NCBI RefSeq assembly: GCF_021343995.1
Contig: NZ_JAJTTE010000025.1
Coordinates: 1-64,000 of the forward strand
Direction: 5' to 3'
DNA from: Pseudonocardia terrae
GTDB taxonomy: Bacteria; Actinomycetota; Actinomycetes; Mycobacteriales; Pseudonocardiaceae
Length of the DNA stretch: 64,000 nt
Below, in pieces: positions 56,382 through 64,000 of this stretch (position 1 is its first letter; each line of letters begins with the position of its first letter). Under the pieces are notes generated by a model that made no database searches, was not told the origin of the DNA, and was given only the letters and a program-made list of their open reading frames with translations. The translations under genes and the position numbers were made by a program.

Positions 56382-56945
56382 GTGGCCACCACGAACGACC
56401 TGAAGAACGGCTTGGTGCTCAACCTGGAGGGCCAGCTGTGGTCGGTCCAGGCGTTCCAGCACGTCAAGCCCGGCAAGGGCGGCGCCTTCGTGCGCACCAC
56501 GCTGAAGAACGTGATGACCGGCAAGGTCGTCGACAAGACCTTCAACGCCGGCACCAAGGTCGACACCGCGACGGTCGACCGCCGCGACATGACCTACCTG
56601 TACCGCGACGGCGCGGACTTCGTCTTCATGGACGGGGACACCTACGACCAGCTCCCCATCCCGGAGAACGTGGTTGGCGACGCCGCGAACTACCTGCTGG
56701 AGAACCAGGTCGCGCAGGTCAGCTTCCACGAGGACAGCCCGCTGTTCATCGAGCTGCCCACGTCGGTCGAGCTGGTCATCAGCCACACCGATCCGGGCCT
56801 GCAGGGCGACCGCTCCACCGGCGGCACCAAGCCCGCCACGCTGGAGACGGGCGCGGAGATCCAGGTCCCGCTGTTCCTCGAGACCGGCACCAAGGTGAAG
56901 GTCGACACCCGCGACGGCCGGTACCTCGGCCGCGTCAGCAGCTGA
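56382..56945 (+). CDS. efp: Translation elongation factor P
   Basis: The product is 187 residues in three beta-barrel domains. It relieves ribosome stalling at polyproline. The domain I loop that reaches the peptidyl centre is [17 protein letters not shown], with Lys at the tip. Domains II/III include [19 protein letters not shown] and [22 protein letters not shown], the family signature. The GTG at 56382 follows AGGAGAGACCC. It is 1 bp upstream of nusB. No EpmA-type modifying enzyme is in the window. Confidence 0.96.
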   Translation: MATTNDLKNGLVLNLEGQLWSVQAFQHVKPGKGGAFVRTTLKNVMTGKVVDKTFNAGTKVDTATVDRRDMTYLYRDGADFVFMDGDTYDQLPIPENVVGDAANYLLENQVAQVSFHEDSPLFIELPTSVELVISHTDPGLQGDRSTGGTKPATLETGAEIQVPLFLETGTKVKVDTRDGRYLGRVSS

Positions 56946-56946
56946 C

Positions 56947-57366
56947 GTGCGGGCCAGGACCAAGGCCCGCAAGCGCGCCCTCGACATCCTCTTCGAGTCC
57001 GAGGCGCGCGGCGCCGACCCGCTCGGAGTGCTGACCCAGCGCCGCGAGACGGACGACGCGCCGCCCGTCTCGGACTACGCCGCGCTGCTGGTGCGCGGCG
57101 TGGTGGAGAACCGCGAGCGCATCGACCAGCTCCTCGCCGAGCACGCCGAGGGCTGGACGGTCGCGCGGATGCCCGCCGTCGACCGCACGTTGTTGCGGAT
57201 CGGCGTCTACGAGCTGCTCTGGGTGGACGAGATCGACGACCCGGTGGCGATCACCGAGGCGGTCGAGCTCGCCCGCACCCTGTCGACGGACGACTCGCCG
57301 CGCTTCCTCAACGGCGTCCTCGGCCGGATCGCGGACATCGCCGAGCACCTCCGCGCGACGCTCTGA
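56947..57366 (+). CDS. nusB: Transcription antitermination factor NusB
   Basis: The product is 139 residues, all-helical. It binds boxA RNA with NusE for rRNA antitermination. Family blocks: KARKRALDILFESEARG, YAALLVRGVVENRERIDQLLAEHAEGW, MPAVDRTLLRIGVYELLW, ITEAVELARTLSTDDSPRFLNGVLGRI. GTG start one base after efp, hence cotranscribed. A four-unit palindromic array begins 3 bp after the stop. Confidence 0.95.
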   Translation: MRARTKARKRALDILFESEARGADPLGVLTQRRETDDAPPVSDYAALLVRGVVENRERIDQLLAEHAEGWTVARMPAVDRTLLRIGVYELLWVDEIDDPVAITEAVELARTLSTDDSPRFLNGVLGRIADIAEHLRATL

Positions 57367-57368
57367 CG

Positions 57369-57514
57369 CGCATTATGGAGTCATAATGCGGTTTTGGGCG
57401 CGCCCAGATCGCAGTACGGAACCATAATGCGATTGGGGATGGGTCCTGATCGCAGTATGGAACCCAGGATGGGGTCTTGCGCGTCCCCGAGCCGCATCAT
57501 GGTTCCAGAGCGCG
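57369..57514. repeat. Four 22-nt palindromes with 41-bp period (locus B)
   Basis: Units at 57369-57390, 57410-57431, 57451-57472 and 57493-57514 have the form CGCATTATGG-NN-CCATAATGCG with increasing divergence. Starts are 41, 41 and 42 bp apart, and spacers are 19-20 nt. The array fills the gap between the convergent ends of nusB and the SDR gene. Confidence 0.9.
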
Positions 57515-57525
57515 CCCAGGCGTGG

Positions 57526-58251
57526 TCAGCCGAAGCGGCGCGAGGCCCGGGCGAACAGGGCCGGAGCGGCCCCGTGCACTTTCGCGCCCAGGGCCAGCCA
57601 CCGTGGGACGACGATCTCCACGGACCCGCGCCGGATCCCGTGGGCGATCTCCTCGGCCACCCGGTCGGCGCGGATCGGCCGCGGGAACCGCCGGTCGTAC
57701 TCCCGGCCGCGGCGGCCGAAGTAGGGCGTGTCCACGGCGCCGGGCAGCACCGTCGTCACGCCGACCTCGGGCGCCTCGATCCGCACCGCGTCGGCGAAGC
57801 CACGCAGACCCGCCTTCGTGGCGGAGTACACGGCCTCGCCGGCTACCCCGAGGGCCGCGATCGAGGCCACGAACACGAGGTGCCCGCGTTCGGCACGCAG
57901 GCCGGGCAGCAGGGCACGGGTGAGCTGGACCGGCGCCCGCAGGTTCAGGTCGATCAGCTCGTCGACCCGGGCAGGGGAGAGCTCCTCCAGCGGCCCGGCG
58001 GCACCGACCCCCGCACAATGGACGACGAGTGCGGGCCGGGCGGGCAGCGCGTCGAGCAGGGTGTCGACACCCGCGGCGAGGTCGGCGACCACCGCCTTCG
58101 CCCCGGTTCGCTCGGCGACCTGCTGCAGCCGCTCCGGGTCCCGCCCGGTGAGCACGAGCCGCGCGCCGTCGCCCGCGAGGCGCTGCGCCACCGCGGTGCC
58201 GATCCCCGACGACGCCCCGGTCACCAGCGCGACCCGGCCCGAGACCCTCAT
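57526..58251 (-). CDS. Short-chain dehydrogenase/reductase
   Basis: The product is 241 residues from ATG 58251. It has a classical SDR fold: [18 protein letters not shown] is the cofactor-binding TGxxx[12 protein letters not shown] corresponds to NNAG, and [23 protein letters not shown] carries the catalytic Ser and Yxxx[10 protein letters not shown] follows. [12 protein letters not shown] after the second strand suggests NADP use. It is flanked on both sides by 22-nt palindrome arrays. The substrate is unknown. Confidence 0.88.
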   Translation of the reverse strand: MRVSGRVALVTGASSGIGTAVAQRLAGDGARLVLTGRDPERLQQVAERTGAKAVVADLAAGVDTLLDALPARPALVVHCAGVGAAGPLEELSPARVDELIDLNLRAPVQLTRALLPGLRAERGHLVFVASIAALGVAGEAVYSATKAGLRGFADAVRIEAPEVGVTTVLPGAVDTPYFGRRGREYDRRFPRPIRADRVAEEIAHGIRRGSVEIVVPRWLALGAKVHGAAPALFARASRRFG

Positions 58252-58301
58252 CACGCACTCCGCACCATGGATCCACAACGTCCACAGAACGGCCCAGAAA
58301 C

Positions 58302-58364
58302 CGCATTATGGTTCCATAATGCGAAAAGGACGCGGGAATTTCGAGAGTATGGTTCCATGATGCG
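58302..58364. repeat. Two 22-nt palindromes 41 bp apart (locus C)
   Basis: The first unit (58302-58323) is a perfect palindrome with arms CGCATTATGG and CCATAATGCG around TT. The second (58343-58364) is degenerate (GAGAGTATGG-TT-CCATGATGCG). The starts are 41 bp apart, with a 19-nt spacer beginning AAAAGGACGCGGG. They lie between the SDR start and the DMT stop. Confidence 0.9.
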
Positions 58365-58366
58365 GC

Positions 58367-59290
58367 TCATCCGGGGGCCACGTCCGGCCGGTGGGGACCC
58401 GAGGCCGCGTGCTGGGCGTCGAGCTCGTGGAGCAGACGGCTGCCGCGCAGGGTGATGAAGGCGATCCCGGCGATCACCACGACGGCGGCGAAGCACTGCC
58501 CGCCGAGCAGCGCCGGCGAGGAGTCGAGCCGCTCGCCCAGCCACGACACGCCGATCAGCACCGCGACCACCGGATCCACGCTGGTGATCACGGCGACGGC
58601 CGGCGACACCATCCGCCCCTGCTGGAAGGTGTTCTGGCTGAGCAGGAAGCCGATCGGCCCGATCACGCACACCGCGTAGAGCGTGGCGTGCTGGAACGGC
58701 TCGAGCAGCCCGATCCGCAGCTGCCCCGTGACGACCTTCATCAGTCCGGCCGTGACGCCGTACATGATCCCGGTCGCCAGGGCGAGGGCCAGCACGCGCG
58801 TGGGGTGCCTCACCAGCGAGGAGTACACGATCGAACCGACCACGGCGGCGGCGAGCGCGATCGCGAGCGGCAGCCCGCCCCAGACGTCGACGTGCTCCTG
58901 CTCCGACGGCACCGGGCGCGCGAGCAGCAGGAACGCGGCGATCCCGGCGGCGCAGAGCAGCGCGCCGAGCAGGATCAGCGGGTCCGGACGGCGGCGCGAC
59001 ATCAGCGAGGAGAACGCCGCCGCGAACACCACCCCGGTGACCAGCAGCGGCTGCACGACGGCGATCGCGCCGTACGCGAGGGCGATGAGCTGCAGCAACA
59101 GCGCCACGACGGTGGCGACCAGGCCGAGCAGCCACATCGGCCGCCGGGCCAGCGTGGTGATCAGCCGGGGGCTCAGCGTCGGCGCGGTCTCCACCTCGTG
59201 TGTGGCGCGCTGCTGGGCGGCGGTGGCGAGCCCGAACCCGGCCGCCCCGAGCACGGCGGCAGGGACCGCGATCAGCATGTCGCCGTCCAT
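58367..59290 (-). CDS. DMT/EamA-like transporter
   Basis: The product is 307 residues with about nine to ten TM helices. It begins at MLIAVPAAVLGAAGFGLATAAQQRATH, followed by LALAYGAIAVVQPLLVTGVVFAAAFSSLMSRRRPD-type duplicated halves. SPAVAVITSVDPVVAVLIGVSWLGERL corresponds to the second EamA-like half. Related actinobacterial proteins are annotated DMT family or multidrug permease. The substrate cannot be inferred. It lies downstream of the fusion gene on the same strand with 97 bp between. Confidence 0.78.
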   Translation of the reverse strand: MDGDMLIAVPAAVLGAAGFGLATAAQQRATHEVETAPTLSPRLITTLARRPMWLLGLVATVVALLLQLIALAYGAIAVVQPLLVTGVVFAAAFSSLMSRRRPDPLILLGALLCAAGIAAFLLLARPVPSEQEHVDVWGGLPLAIALAAAVVGSIVYSSLVRHPTRVLALALATGIMYGVTAGLMKVVTGQLRIGLLEPFQHATLYAVCVIGPIGFLLSQNTFQQGRMVSPAVAVITSVDPVVAVLIGVSWLGERLDSSPALLGGQCFAAVVVIAGIAFITLRGSRLLHELDAQHAASGPHRPDVAPG

Positions 59291-59345
59291 CCTCACCACC
59301 CCCCGTCGCACACGTGCCCGACCTCCCGCCCAACGCCGCCGGTCG

Positions 59346-59389
59346 CTCCGCAAGCTTCGCTCGGTGCCGATACTCCGCAAGCTTCGCTC
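59346..59389 (-). repeat. 17-bp direct repeat CTCCGCAAGCTTCGCTC
   Basis: Two perfect copies (59346-59362, 59373-59389) 27 bp apart lie at the 3' end of the fusion gene. The second reaches into its stop codon region. The reverse form GAGCGAAGCTTGCGGAG is a familiar intergenic motif of GC-rich actinomycetes. Confidence 0.7.
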
Positions 59390-61754
59390 AGCGTCCGGGT
59401 AGCTGCATACTCTCCAACGACCGCCTCAGGCCAGCGGGTATTCCCTCGATCACGGGAAGTACGGCGGGGTCGGCGGTGATTCCCACGCACGTGTACCGGC
59501 CCCAGTGCAGCGCCCCGACGGCCAGCCCGACGCCGTCGGCGAGCGGCAGCACCGGCTGCACGGTCCTGATCAGCCCGCCGCGGATGTGCAGGGGGCGGCG
59601 CGCGCCCGGCATCACCGAGGCCAGCAGGTGGAAGAACCGACGGCCGTAGACCAGCTTCACCAGGGGCGCCTGCACCCGGCCGGGAAGCAGGCCCAGCGCG
59701 GCCAGCACCGCCGCGGCGCCCTCCGGCTGCCCCGCCGACGAGCCCGCGGCCAGCGCCCGGTCCACCCGGGCGATCCGCTCGGCCGTGGTCATCGGCCCGG
59801 TCGGCAGGTCCACCGACACCGCCGCCGTCCGGTTCCCGCCGGACCGGCTGCCCACGCCCGCGCGTGTGCGCGTCGTCATGGGCACCATCGTGCGGATCCG
59901 CGGCGGCGCGTCGAACTCCTCGTGCAGCGTCTGGGCCAGCGCGGCCAGGACCAGGACCGTGGTGCCGACGCCGTGGGCCCGGGCGGCCCGGCGGACCTCG
60001 CCGCCGTCGAGGTCGACCGCCAGCCGCCGGGGCGCGGACCCGGAGCGCCCGACCAGCGGGGACCGCCCCGCGGGACCGGCCGTGGCCAGGCTCGCGATCC
60101 CGCGGACGACCGTGAGGGCCTGCCGGAGCCGGCCCCCGCTCCCCTCGCCGCCGGCGGAGGCCATCCGCGCGGCCGGTGTCCCGGCGTTCTCGTCGGTGAG
60201 CAGCCGGATCAGCCCGTCGGTCACCGCGAGGCCGTCGCCGAGGGCGTGGTGCACGCGCGCCAGCACCGCGGCATCGCCGGTGTCCGCACCGGCGGCCTGG
60301 AGCTCCCAGCCCAGGCCGGGGTCGAGGGCGTCGGCGAAGAACGCGGTGACCGCGTCGTCCCAGGTCGCGTGGTCCCCGTCCGGACCGATCCCCCAGACCG
60401 TCCGCCGGACGTGGGCCAACGGGTCCGGAACCGGCTCCGAGCGCCAGTGCAGCGGCCGCCCGGGCCGCGGCGGGGCCAGCCGCCGGGTGAGCAGGTCGAG
60501 GTGCGGTGCGCGCTCCCGGACCAGCGCGTCGAGATGTGCCACCCAGCCCTCGGCGGGCGCACCCTCCACCGTGATCCGGGCGCCGACCTGCTGCGGTACC
60601 TCCGGCGTCGCGGCGTGCACGAACAGGGCGTCCTGCGGGCGCAGCCGCTGCTCGACGGGCGACGCCCCGAGCCGGGCGAGGGCGGCGACGTCCCGGTCCA
60701 GGTCGCGGGCCTCGAGCCGGCGGCGCAGGTCCTTGACGACGACGGCCCGCGCGCCGGGATCGCGCAGCTCGGCGACCGCCTCCGCCACGCCCGACCGGCC
60801 GCGGCAGATCCGGGCGAGCCCCGCGGCGGCCAGCACCTCGGCGTTGGCCCGGCCGTGGCCGGGGATGGGGTCGGCGAGCAGCAGCGGGCGGGCGCAGGCG
60901 AGTGCCTCCAGCGCGGTGGCACCCCCGCCGTTGGTGATCACCAGGTCGGACTCCCGGGTGGCGGTGGCGGGGTCGTCGATCCAGTCGACGACGGTCAGCC
61001 GCCCGCCCTCCGGATGAAGCCGGGCCATCCGCTCCAGCCGCCGGCGGAGCGCGGGGAGCCGGCCTGTGGTGACGACCACCTCGGCGCCGGCGTCGAGCGC
61101 GCCCGCGCAGATCCCGGCGACGTCGCCGAAGGCCAGCGAGCCGCACGAGACGAGGACCCGCGGCCGCTCCCGCGGCGCCTCCTCGGGCGGGCCGAACGCG
61201 GACACCACCGGCAGGGCGGCCACCCGGACCGGGGCGCCCGGGGCGGCCCGGCGCAGCAGCGCGGCCCCTTCCTCGGTGCTCACCAGGTGCAGGTCCAGCA
61301 CCGGCGAGGCCCACAACGGGTGCGGGGCGGGGTCGTTGACCAGGGCGACGGCGGGGGCCGCCAGCCGGCCGCGGCGCCGCAGCCAGGCGAGGCCCGTGAT
61401 GCCCTCCGGGAAGGTGGCCACGACCAGGTCCGGCCGGTGCTCGTGGAGTGTGGTCTCGAGGCCGCGACCGCTCCACCGTCCGATCACGGCACGGGTGCCG
61501 GCGCGGAAGACGGGTACGTGCCAGAGCAGACGGAAGTAGAGCTCGTACAACCAGGGCAGGTAGCGGATGCAGCCGGCGTACACGGCGCGGAACAGCGGTC
61601 CGGCGCGCCGGCCCATGCCGTCGAGGGTCTCGGTCCAGGTCACCTCGACGCCCGGCCACGACCGTCGGGCGCGTTCCTCGACGGCACGGGCCGCCGCGTG
61701 GTGGCCTGCGCCCATACTGCCGGTGACCAGCAGCAACCGTTGCGGATCGGTCAT
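59388..61754 (-). CDS. GT28-type glycosyltransferase fused to WS/DGAT acyltransferase
   Basis: The product is 788 residues and appears to be a two-enzyme fusion. Residues 1-365 form a MGDG-synthase-like glycosyltransferase: LLLVTGSMGAGHHAAARAVEE, then VLVSCGSLAFGDV, VVDWIDDPATATRESDLVITNGGGAT and ADPIPGHGRANAEVLAAAG. Residues about 366-788 form a wax-ester synthase/diacylglycerol acyltransferase: QRLRPQDALFVHAATPEVPQQVG, the catalytic HHALGDG (H502, H503, D507, G508), TMVPMTTRTRAG and a C-terminal GVGLAVGALHWGRYTCVG. A single enzyme that glycosylates a lipid and acylates it is the natural guess. The ATG at 61754 has AAGGA upstream. No frame break is seen between the halves. Confidence 0.85.
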   Translation of the reverse strand: MTDPQRLLLVTGSMGAGHHAAARAVEERARRSWPGVEVTWTETLDGMGRRAGPLFRAVYAGCIRYLPWLYELYFRLLWHVPVFRAGTRAVIGRWSGRGLETTLHEHRPDLVVATFPEGITGLAWLRRRGRLAAPAVALVNDPAPHPLWASPVLDLHLVSTEEGAALLRRAAPGAPVRVAALPVVSAFGPPEEAPRERPRVLVSCGSLAFGDVAGICAGALDAGAEVVVTTGRLPALRRRLERMARLHPEGGRLTVVDWIDDPATATRESDLVITNGGGATALEALACARPLLLADPIPGHGRANAEVLAAAGLARICRGRSGVAEAVAELRDPGARAVVVKDLRRRLEARDLDRDVAALARLGASPVEQRLRPQDALFVHAATPEVPQQVGARITVEGAPAEGWVAHLDALVRERAPHLDLLTRRLAPPRPGRPLHWRSEPVPDPLAHVRRTVWGIGPDGDHATWDDAVTAFFADALDPGLGWELQAAGADTGDAAVLARVHHALGDGLAVTDGLIRLLTDENAGTPAARMASAGGEGSGGRLRQALTVVRGIASLATAGPAGRSPLVGRSGSAPRRLAVDLDGGEVRRAARAHGVGTTVLVLAALAQTLHEEFDAPPRIRTMVPMTTRTRAGVGSRSGGNRTAAVSVDLPTGPMTTAERIARVDRALAAGSSAGQPEGAAAVLAALGLLPGRVQAPLVKLVYGRRFFHLLASVMPGARRPLHIRGGLIRTVQPVLPLADGVGLAVGALHWGRYTCVGITADPAVLPVIEGIPAGLRRSLESMQLPGR

Positions 61755-61800
61755 CAGTGTCCTTGCGTGCGGGGAGTGATCGAGCGGGGGGAGACGGGGG

Positions 61801-61806
61801 TATCGT
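61801..61806 (+). promoter_or_regulatory. -10 TATCGT, leaderless promoter of the second glycosyltransferase
   Basis: TATCGT ends 7 nt before ATG 61814, within the 59-bp divergent region shared with the fusion gene. Confidence 0.5.
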
Positions 61807-61813
61807 GTCCTGT

Positions 61814-62944
61814 ATGGACGGTGGAGCGCCGCGCCGGGTCCTGGTGTTGTCGGCCCCGGTGGGGGAGGGCCACGTCGCCGCGGCCCGTGCCCTGGCCGCG
61901 CGGATGCGGGAGCTGTGGCCCGCCGCCGAGGTGCACGAGGTGGAGAGCGCGAGCGGCGGGCGGCGCGGCGGCGTGCGCGACGCGGTGCTGCGCCGCTCCT
62001 ACGCCGCCACCATGCGCTGGGCTCCCGGCCTGTACGGCCTGGGCTACGACCTGCTCGTGCACCATCCGCGGTTCGCCGCGCTCTGCAAGCGCGTCGCGGC
62101 GGCGCGGCTGGGCCGGGCGCTCGCCCCGCTGCTGCGCGAGGAGCATCCGGACCTGGTGGTCTCCACCTACCCCATGATCAGCGGCGGGCTCGCCTGGCTG
62201 CGCCGGCACGGGCAGCTGCCCGCCCGCAGCGTCGCGGTGGTCACGGACGTCGCCGTGCACCCGTTCTGGGTGTGGGCGGACGTCGACGAGACCTGGACGC
62301 TGCTCCCGGCCAGCCGCGCGCAGGCCACGGACCTGGTGCCGGAGGCCGAGGTGCGGGTGGCGCCCGCGGCCGTCGACCGTCGCTTCCACCCCGGGGACCG
62401 GGCCGCCACCCGGGCGGCGCTGGGGCTGCCGGAGGGCGCGTTCGTGGTGCTGGTGACCGGCGGCTCGCTGGCGTTCGGCGGCATGGAGGGCGTGGTCGAC
62501 GCCGTGCTGGCGGGCGGCGCGGGGGAGGGCCCGCCGATCGAGGCCGTGGTGCTGTGCGGGCGCAACGGCCGGTTGCGGACCCGGCTGGGCGCGCGAGGGA
62601 CGCCGGGGCTGACCGCTCTCGGCTGGACGGACCGGGTGCCCGAGCTGATCACCGCGGCGGACCTGGTGCTCACCACCGCCGGCGGAATGATCGCCAGCGA
62701 GTCGTTGTCCGTCGGCACGCCCGTGCTGTTCGCGAACCCGGTGCCCGGGCACGGCCGCGCCGGGGCGCGGATGACGGAGGAGGCGGGGCTGGCGCTCGTC
62801 TGCCCGCGGCCCGCCGACGTCACCGAGGCGGTCCGCCGGCTGCGCGCCGAGCCCGCGGGCCGCGAGGAGCTGAGCCGCAGGGCGCGGGAGTTCTCCCGCC
62901 GCACCCTCGACACGGAGCTCGAGGACCTGGCCCGCCGCCTCTGA
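61814..62944 (+). CDS. GT28-type (MGDG-synthase-like) glycosyltransferase
   Basis: The product is 376 residues. The N-terminal acceptor domain begins VLVLSAPVGEGHVAAARALAARM. The C-terminal donor domain has FVVLVTGGSLAFGGMEG, VLCGRNGRLRTRL, ALGWTDRVPELITAADLVLTTAGG and GTPVLFANPVPGHGRAGARM. It is a paralogue of the first half of the divergent fusion protein. Family members add galactose or glucose to diacylglycerol or related lipids at the inner membrane face. The acceptor here is unknown. Together the pair may build a diglycosylated or acylated glycolipid. Confidence 0.85.
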   Translation: MDGGAPRRVLVLSAPVGEGHVAAARALAARMRELWPAAEVHEVESASGGRRGGVRDAVLRRSYAATMRWAPGLYGLGYDLLVHHPRFAALCKRVAAARLGRALAPLLREEHPDLVVSTYPMISGGLAWLRRHGQLPARSVAVVTDVAVHPFWVWADVDETWTLLPASRAQATDLVPEAEVRVAPAAVDRRFHPGDRAATRAALGLPEGAFVVLVTGGSLAFGGMEGVVDAVLAGGAGEGPPIEAVVLCGRNGRLRTRLGARGTPGLTALGWTDRVPELITAADLVLTTAGGMIASESLSVGTPVLFANPVPGHGRAGARMTEEAGLALVCPRPADVTEAVRRLRAEPAGREELSRRAREFSRRTLDTELEDLARRL

Positions 62945-62967
62945 CCCGCTCTGGGGCGGGGGGAGCC

Positions 62968-63642
62968 TCAGCCCACGCGCAGCTTCGGCTGCGGCACGCC
63001 GATCCGCAGCCCGATGCCCTCGCCGGCCAGGGAGCGGTGGAACCACCAGAGCGAGAGGCCGATGCCCACCGCGACCAGCGAGTACGACCCGGCCGTGGAC
63101 ACCATGAGGAAGTTGCCGACCGTCTGGGTGGCCAGCACCGCGAGCGTGGTCACGCCGTTGACCAGGAAGACCGCCGCCCACAGCAGCGAGACCTTCTTGA
63201 AGAAGCTCTTCATCCGCGGGTGCTGGGTGAGCGTGTCGGGGAAGGCGCAGAAGTCGTCCGCGAGCTTGGCCAGCAGCGGCCGCTCCAGCCCGATCGTGAC
63301 GAGCAGCAGCCCGGCGAACACGAAGTTCTGCACGGTGGGTTGCAGGAAGTAGAGGAAGGCGGACCCGGTCCACAGCCCGACCGCGGTGCGGACGACGAGC
63401 AGGACGGTGGTCAGCCACAGCACCGCGGGGATCTTCCGCCGCGTGACGACGCGGCGCCCGATGGCCAGCGCCGACCAGGACAGCGCCCCGATGATCCCCG
63501 CGTCGAAGCCCGCGTGCGTGAACAGGATCCAGAAGAGCGCGAGGGGGATGAGCGTGGACTCCAGGAGCGGTCGGCCGGCGTGGCGCAACAGGGATCCGAT
63601 CGGGGGCAGATGGATCAGAGTGGTCATCCGGTGCTCCGGCAT
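62968..63642 (-). CDS. Polytopic membrane protein (VC0807-like)
   Basis: The product is 224 residues from ATG 63642, which has AAGGA upstream; a second ATG at 63627 is also possible. Five to six TM helices can be drawn, including STLIPLALFWILFTHAGFDAG, PAVLWLTTVLLVVRTAVGLWTG, NFVFAGLLLVTIGL and MVSTAGSYSLVAVGIGLSLWWF. The layout resembles VC0807-type proteins with no known function. It lies between the glycosyltransferase and hpnH; a role in membrane lipids is only suggested by place. Confidence 0.6.
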   Translation of the reverse strand: MPEHRMTTLIHLPPIGSLLRHAGRPLLESTLIPLALFWILFTHAGFDAGIIGALSWSALAIGRRVVTRRKIPAVLWLTTVLLVVRTAVGLWTGSAFLYFLQPTVQNFVFAGLLLVTIGLERPLLAKLADDFCAFPDTLTQHPRMKSFFKKVSLLWAAVFLVNGVTTLAVLATQTVGNFLMVSTAGSYSLVAVGIGLSLWWFHRSLAGEGIGLRIGVPQPKLRVG

Positions 63643-63807
63643 GCAGGTCCTTGTCGGCTCGGGAAACCAGTACGCCCGCGTCGTCGTCGATCGCGTGACC
63701 CGGAGTGTAGCGGTCCGGGTCACGGGGAGATAACGGGCCGGTTGCCCGTTGTGACCTCCCCGTGAGCCCGCGTCCCGGCACTGCGCTGACCTGCTCCGGA
63801 GGTGCGG

Positions 63808-64000
63808 TCAGGCGCCCGCGGCGGTGCGGATGGTGTCCCGCAGCGACCCGAGCGTCGCGAACACCGCCGACGGCTCGTACCCGCAGTGCGCCATGCAGTT
63901 GGCGCAGCGCTCGTCGCGGCCGCGGCCGTAGGCCTCCCAGTCGGTGTCGTCGATGAGCTCCCGGTAGGTCTTCACGTACCCGTCGTCGAGCAGGTAGCAG
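63808..64000 (-). CDS. hpnH: Hopanoid radical SAM enzyme HpnH, C-terminal end (cut by window edge)
   Basis: The minus-strand frame is open from the right edge to TGA at 63810-63808 and has no start in the window. The 63 visible residues, CYLLDDGYVKTYRELIDD ... WEAYGRGRDERCANCMAHCGYEPSAV, match the conserved C-terminus of HpnH, which joins adenosine to a squalene-derived hopene. The Cys cluster CANCMAHCGYEP is characteristic. The rest of the gene and any hopanoid cluster lie to the right. Confidence 0.8.
   Translation of the reverse strand, partial: CYLLDDGYVKTYRELIDDTDWEAYGRGRDERCANCMAHCGYEPSAVFATLGSLRDTIRTAAGA

Noticed and set aside
57369-57514. CRISPR array
   Set aside because: Repeats are only 22 nt and diverge strongly, spacers are 19-20 nt and share features, and there are no cas genes nearby.

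Overview
The window is GC-rich actinobacterial chromosome with GTG and TTG starts and many leaderless promoters. The gene order yebC ... ruvC-ruvA-ruvB-yajC-secD-secF-apt-rel-ppi-MBL-hisS ... radical SAM-aspS ... rarA ... alaS-ruvX-mltG ... aroC-aroK-aroB-aroQ-pepP-efp-nusB matches, from memory, the block around Rv2534c-Rv2603c of Mycobacterium tuberculosis. Protein style and accessory content (gluconate genes, hopanoid hpnH, IS1182-type transposase) suggest Pseudonocardia or a relative. This genus call is an inference.

Layout. 0-1.4 kb: C-terminal part of a transposase cut by the left edge and a small secreted protein. 1.7-6.3 kb: yebC, polA and a small P-loop kinase. 6.5-9.8 kb: MOSC protein, ruvC, and a separately promoted, LexA-boxed ruvAB. 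10-16.6 kb: yajC-secD-secF (protein export), apt and the bifunctional (p)ppGpp enzyme Rel. 16.6-20.2 kb: membrane cyclophilin, MBL hydrolase, hisS, methyltransferase. 20.2-23.8 kb: minus-strand YibE/F, gntP, gntK. 23.8-28.2 kb: SOS-boxed radical SAM gene, aspS, APH-like kinase. 28.3-32.2 kb: a broken SGNH hydrolase, then a zinc-ribbon protein and two aminotransferases around an AsnC regulator. 32.5-35.1 kb: a low-complexity membrane protein and rarA. 35.2-42.2 kb: secreted protease, an arginine module (arginine deiminase, AsnC regulator, ArgZ-like hydrolase, ornithine aminotransferase), a secreted DNRLRE protein and a TetR regulator. 42.5-57.4 kb: ECF sigma factor with a coupled leader peptide, two small membrane proteins, alaS-ruvX-mltG, a spermidine-synthase-like gene standing where aroE is often found, prepilin peptidase, the shikimate genes, pepP-efp-nusB. 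57.5-64 kb: SDR, DMT transporter, a glycosyltransferase/WS-DGAT fusion divergent from a second glycosyltransferase, a membrane protein and the 3' end of hpnH.

How the genes work together. Conserved core modules cover translation, DNA repair, protein export, the stringent response and aromatic amino-acid synthesis. Accessory blocks between them carry nutrient catabolism (gluconate, arginine/ornithine) and envelope lipid functions.

The most unusual structures are these. (1) A family of 22-nt imperfect palindromes is arranged with a 41-bp period at three intergenic loci. (2) A GT28-like glycosyltransferase is fused to a wax-ester/diacylglycerol acyltransferase and faces a second GT28-like gene. 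(3) Short tandem duplications of stop-codon regions lie at the 3' ends of four genes, in two cases placing stops in all three frames. (4) A single palindromic -10 element appears to drive two divergent leaderless genes. (5) Two tiny ORFs overlap the starts of the sigma-factor gene and mltG. (6) The amidinotransferase-family enzyme beside rocD looks more like arginine dihydrolase than dimethylargininase.
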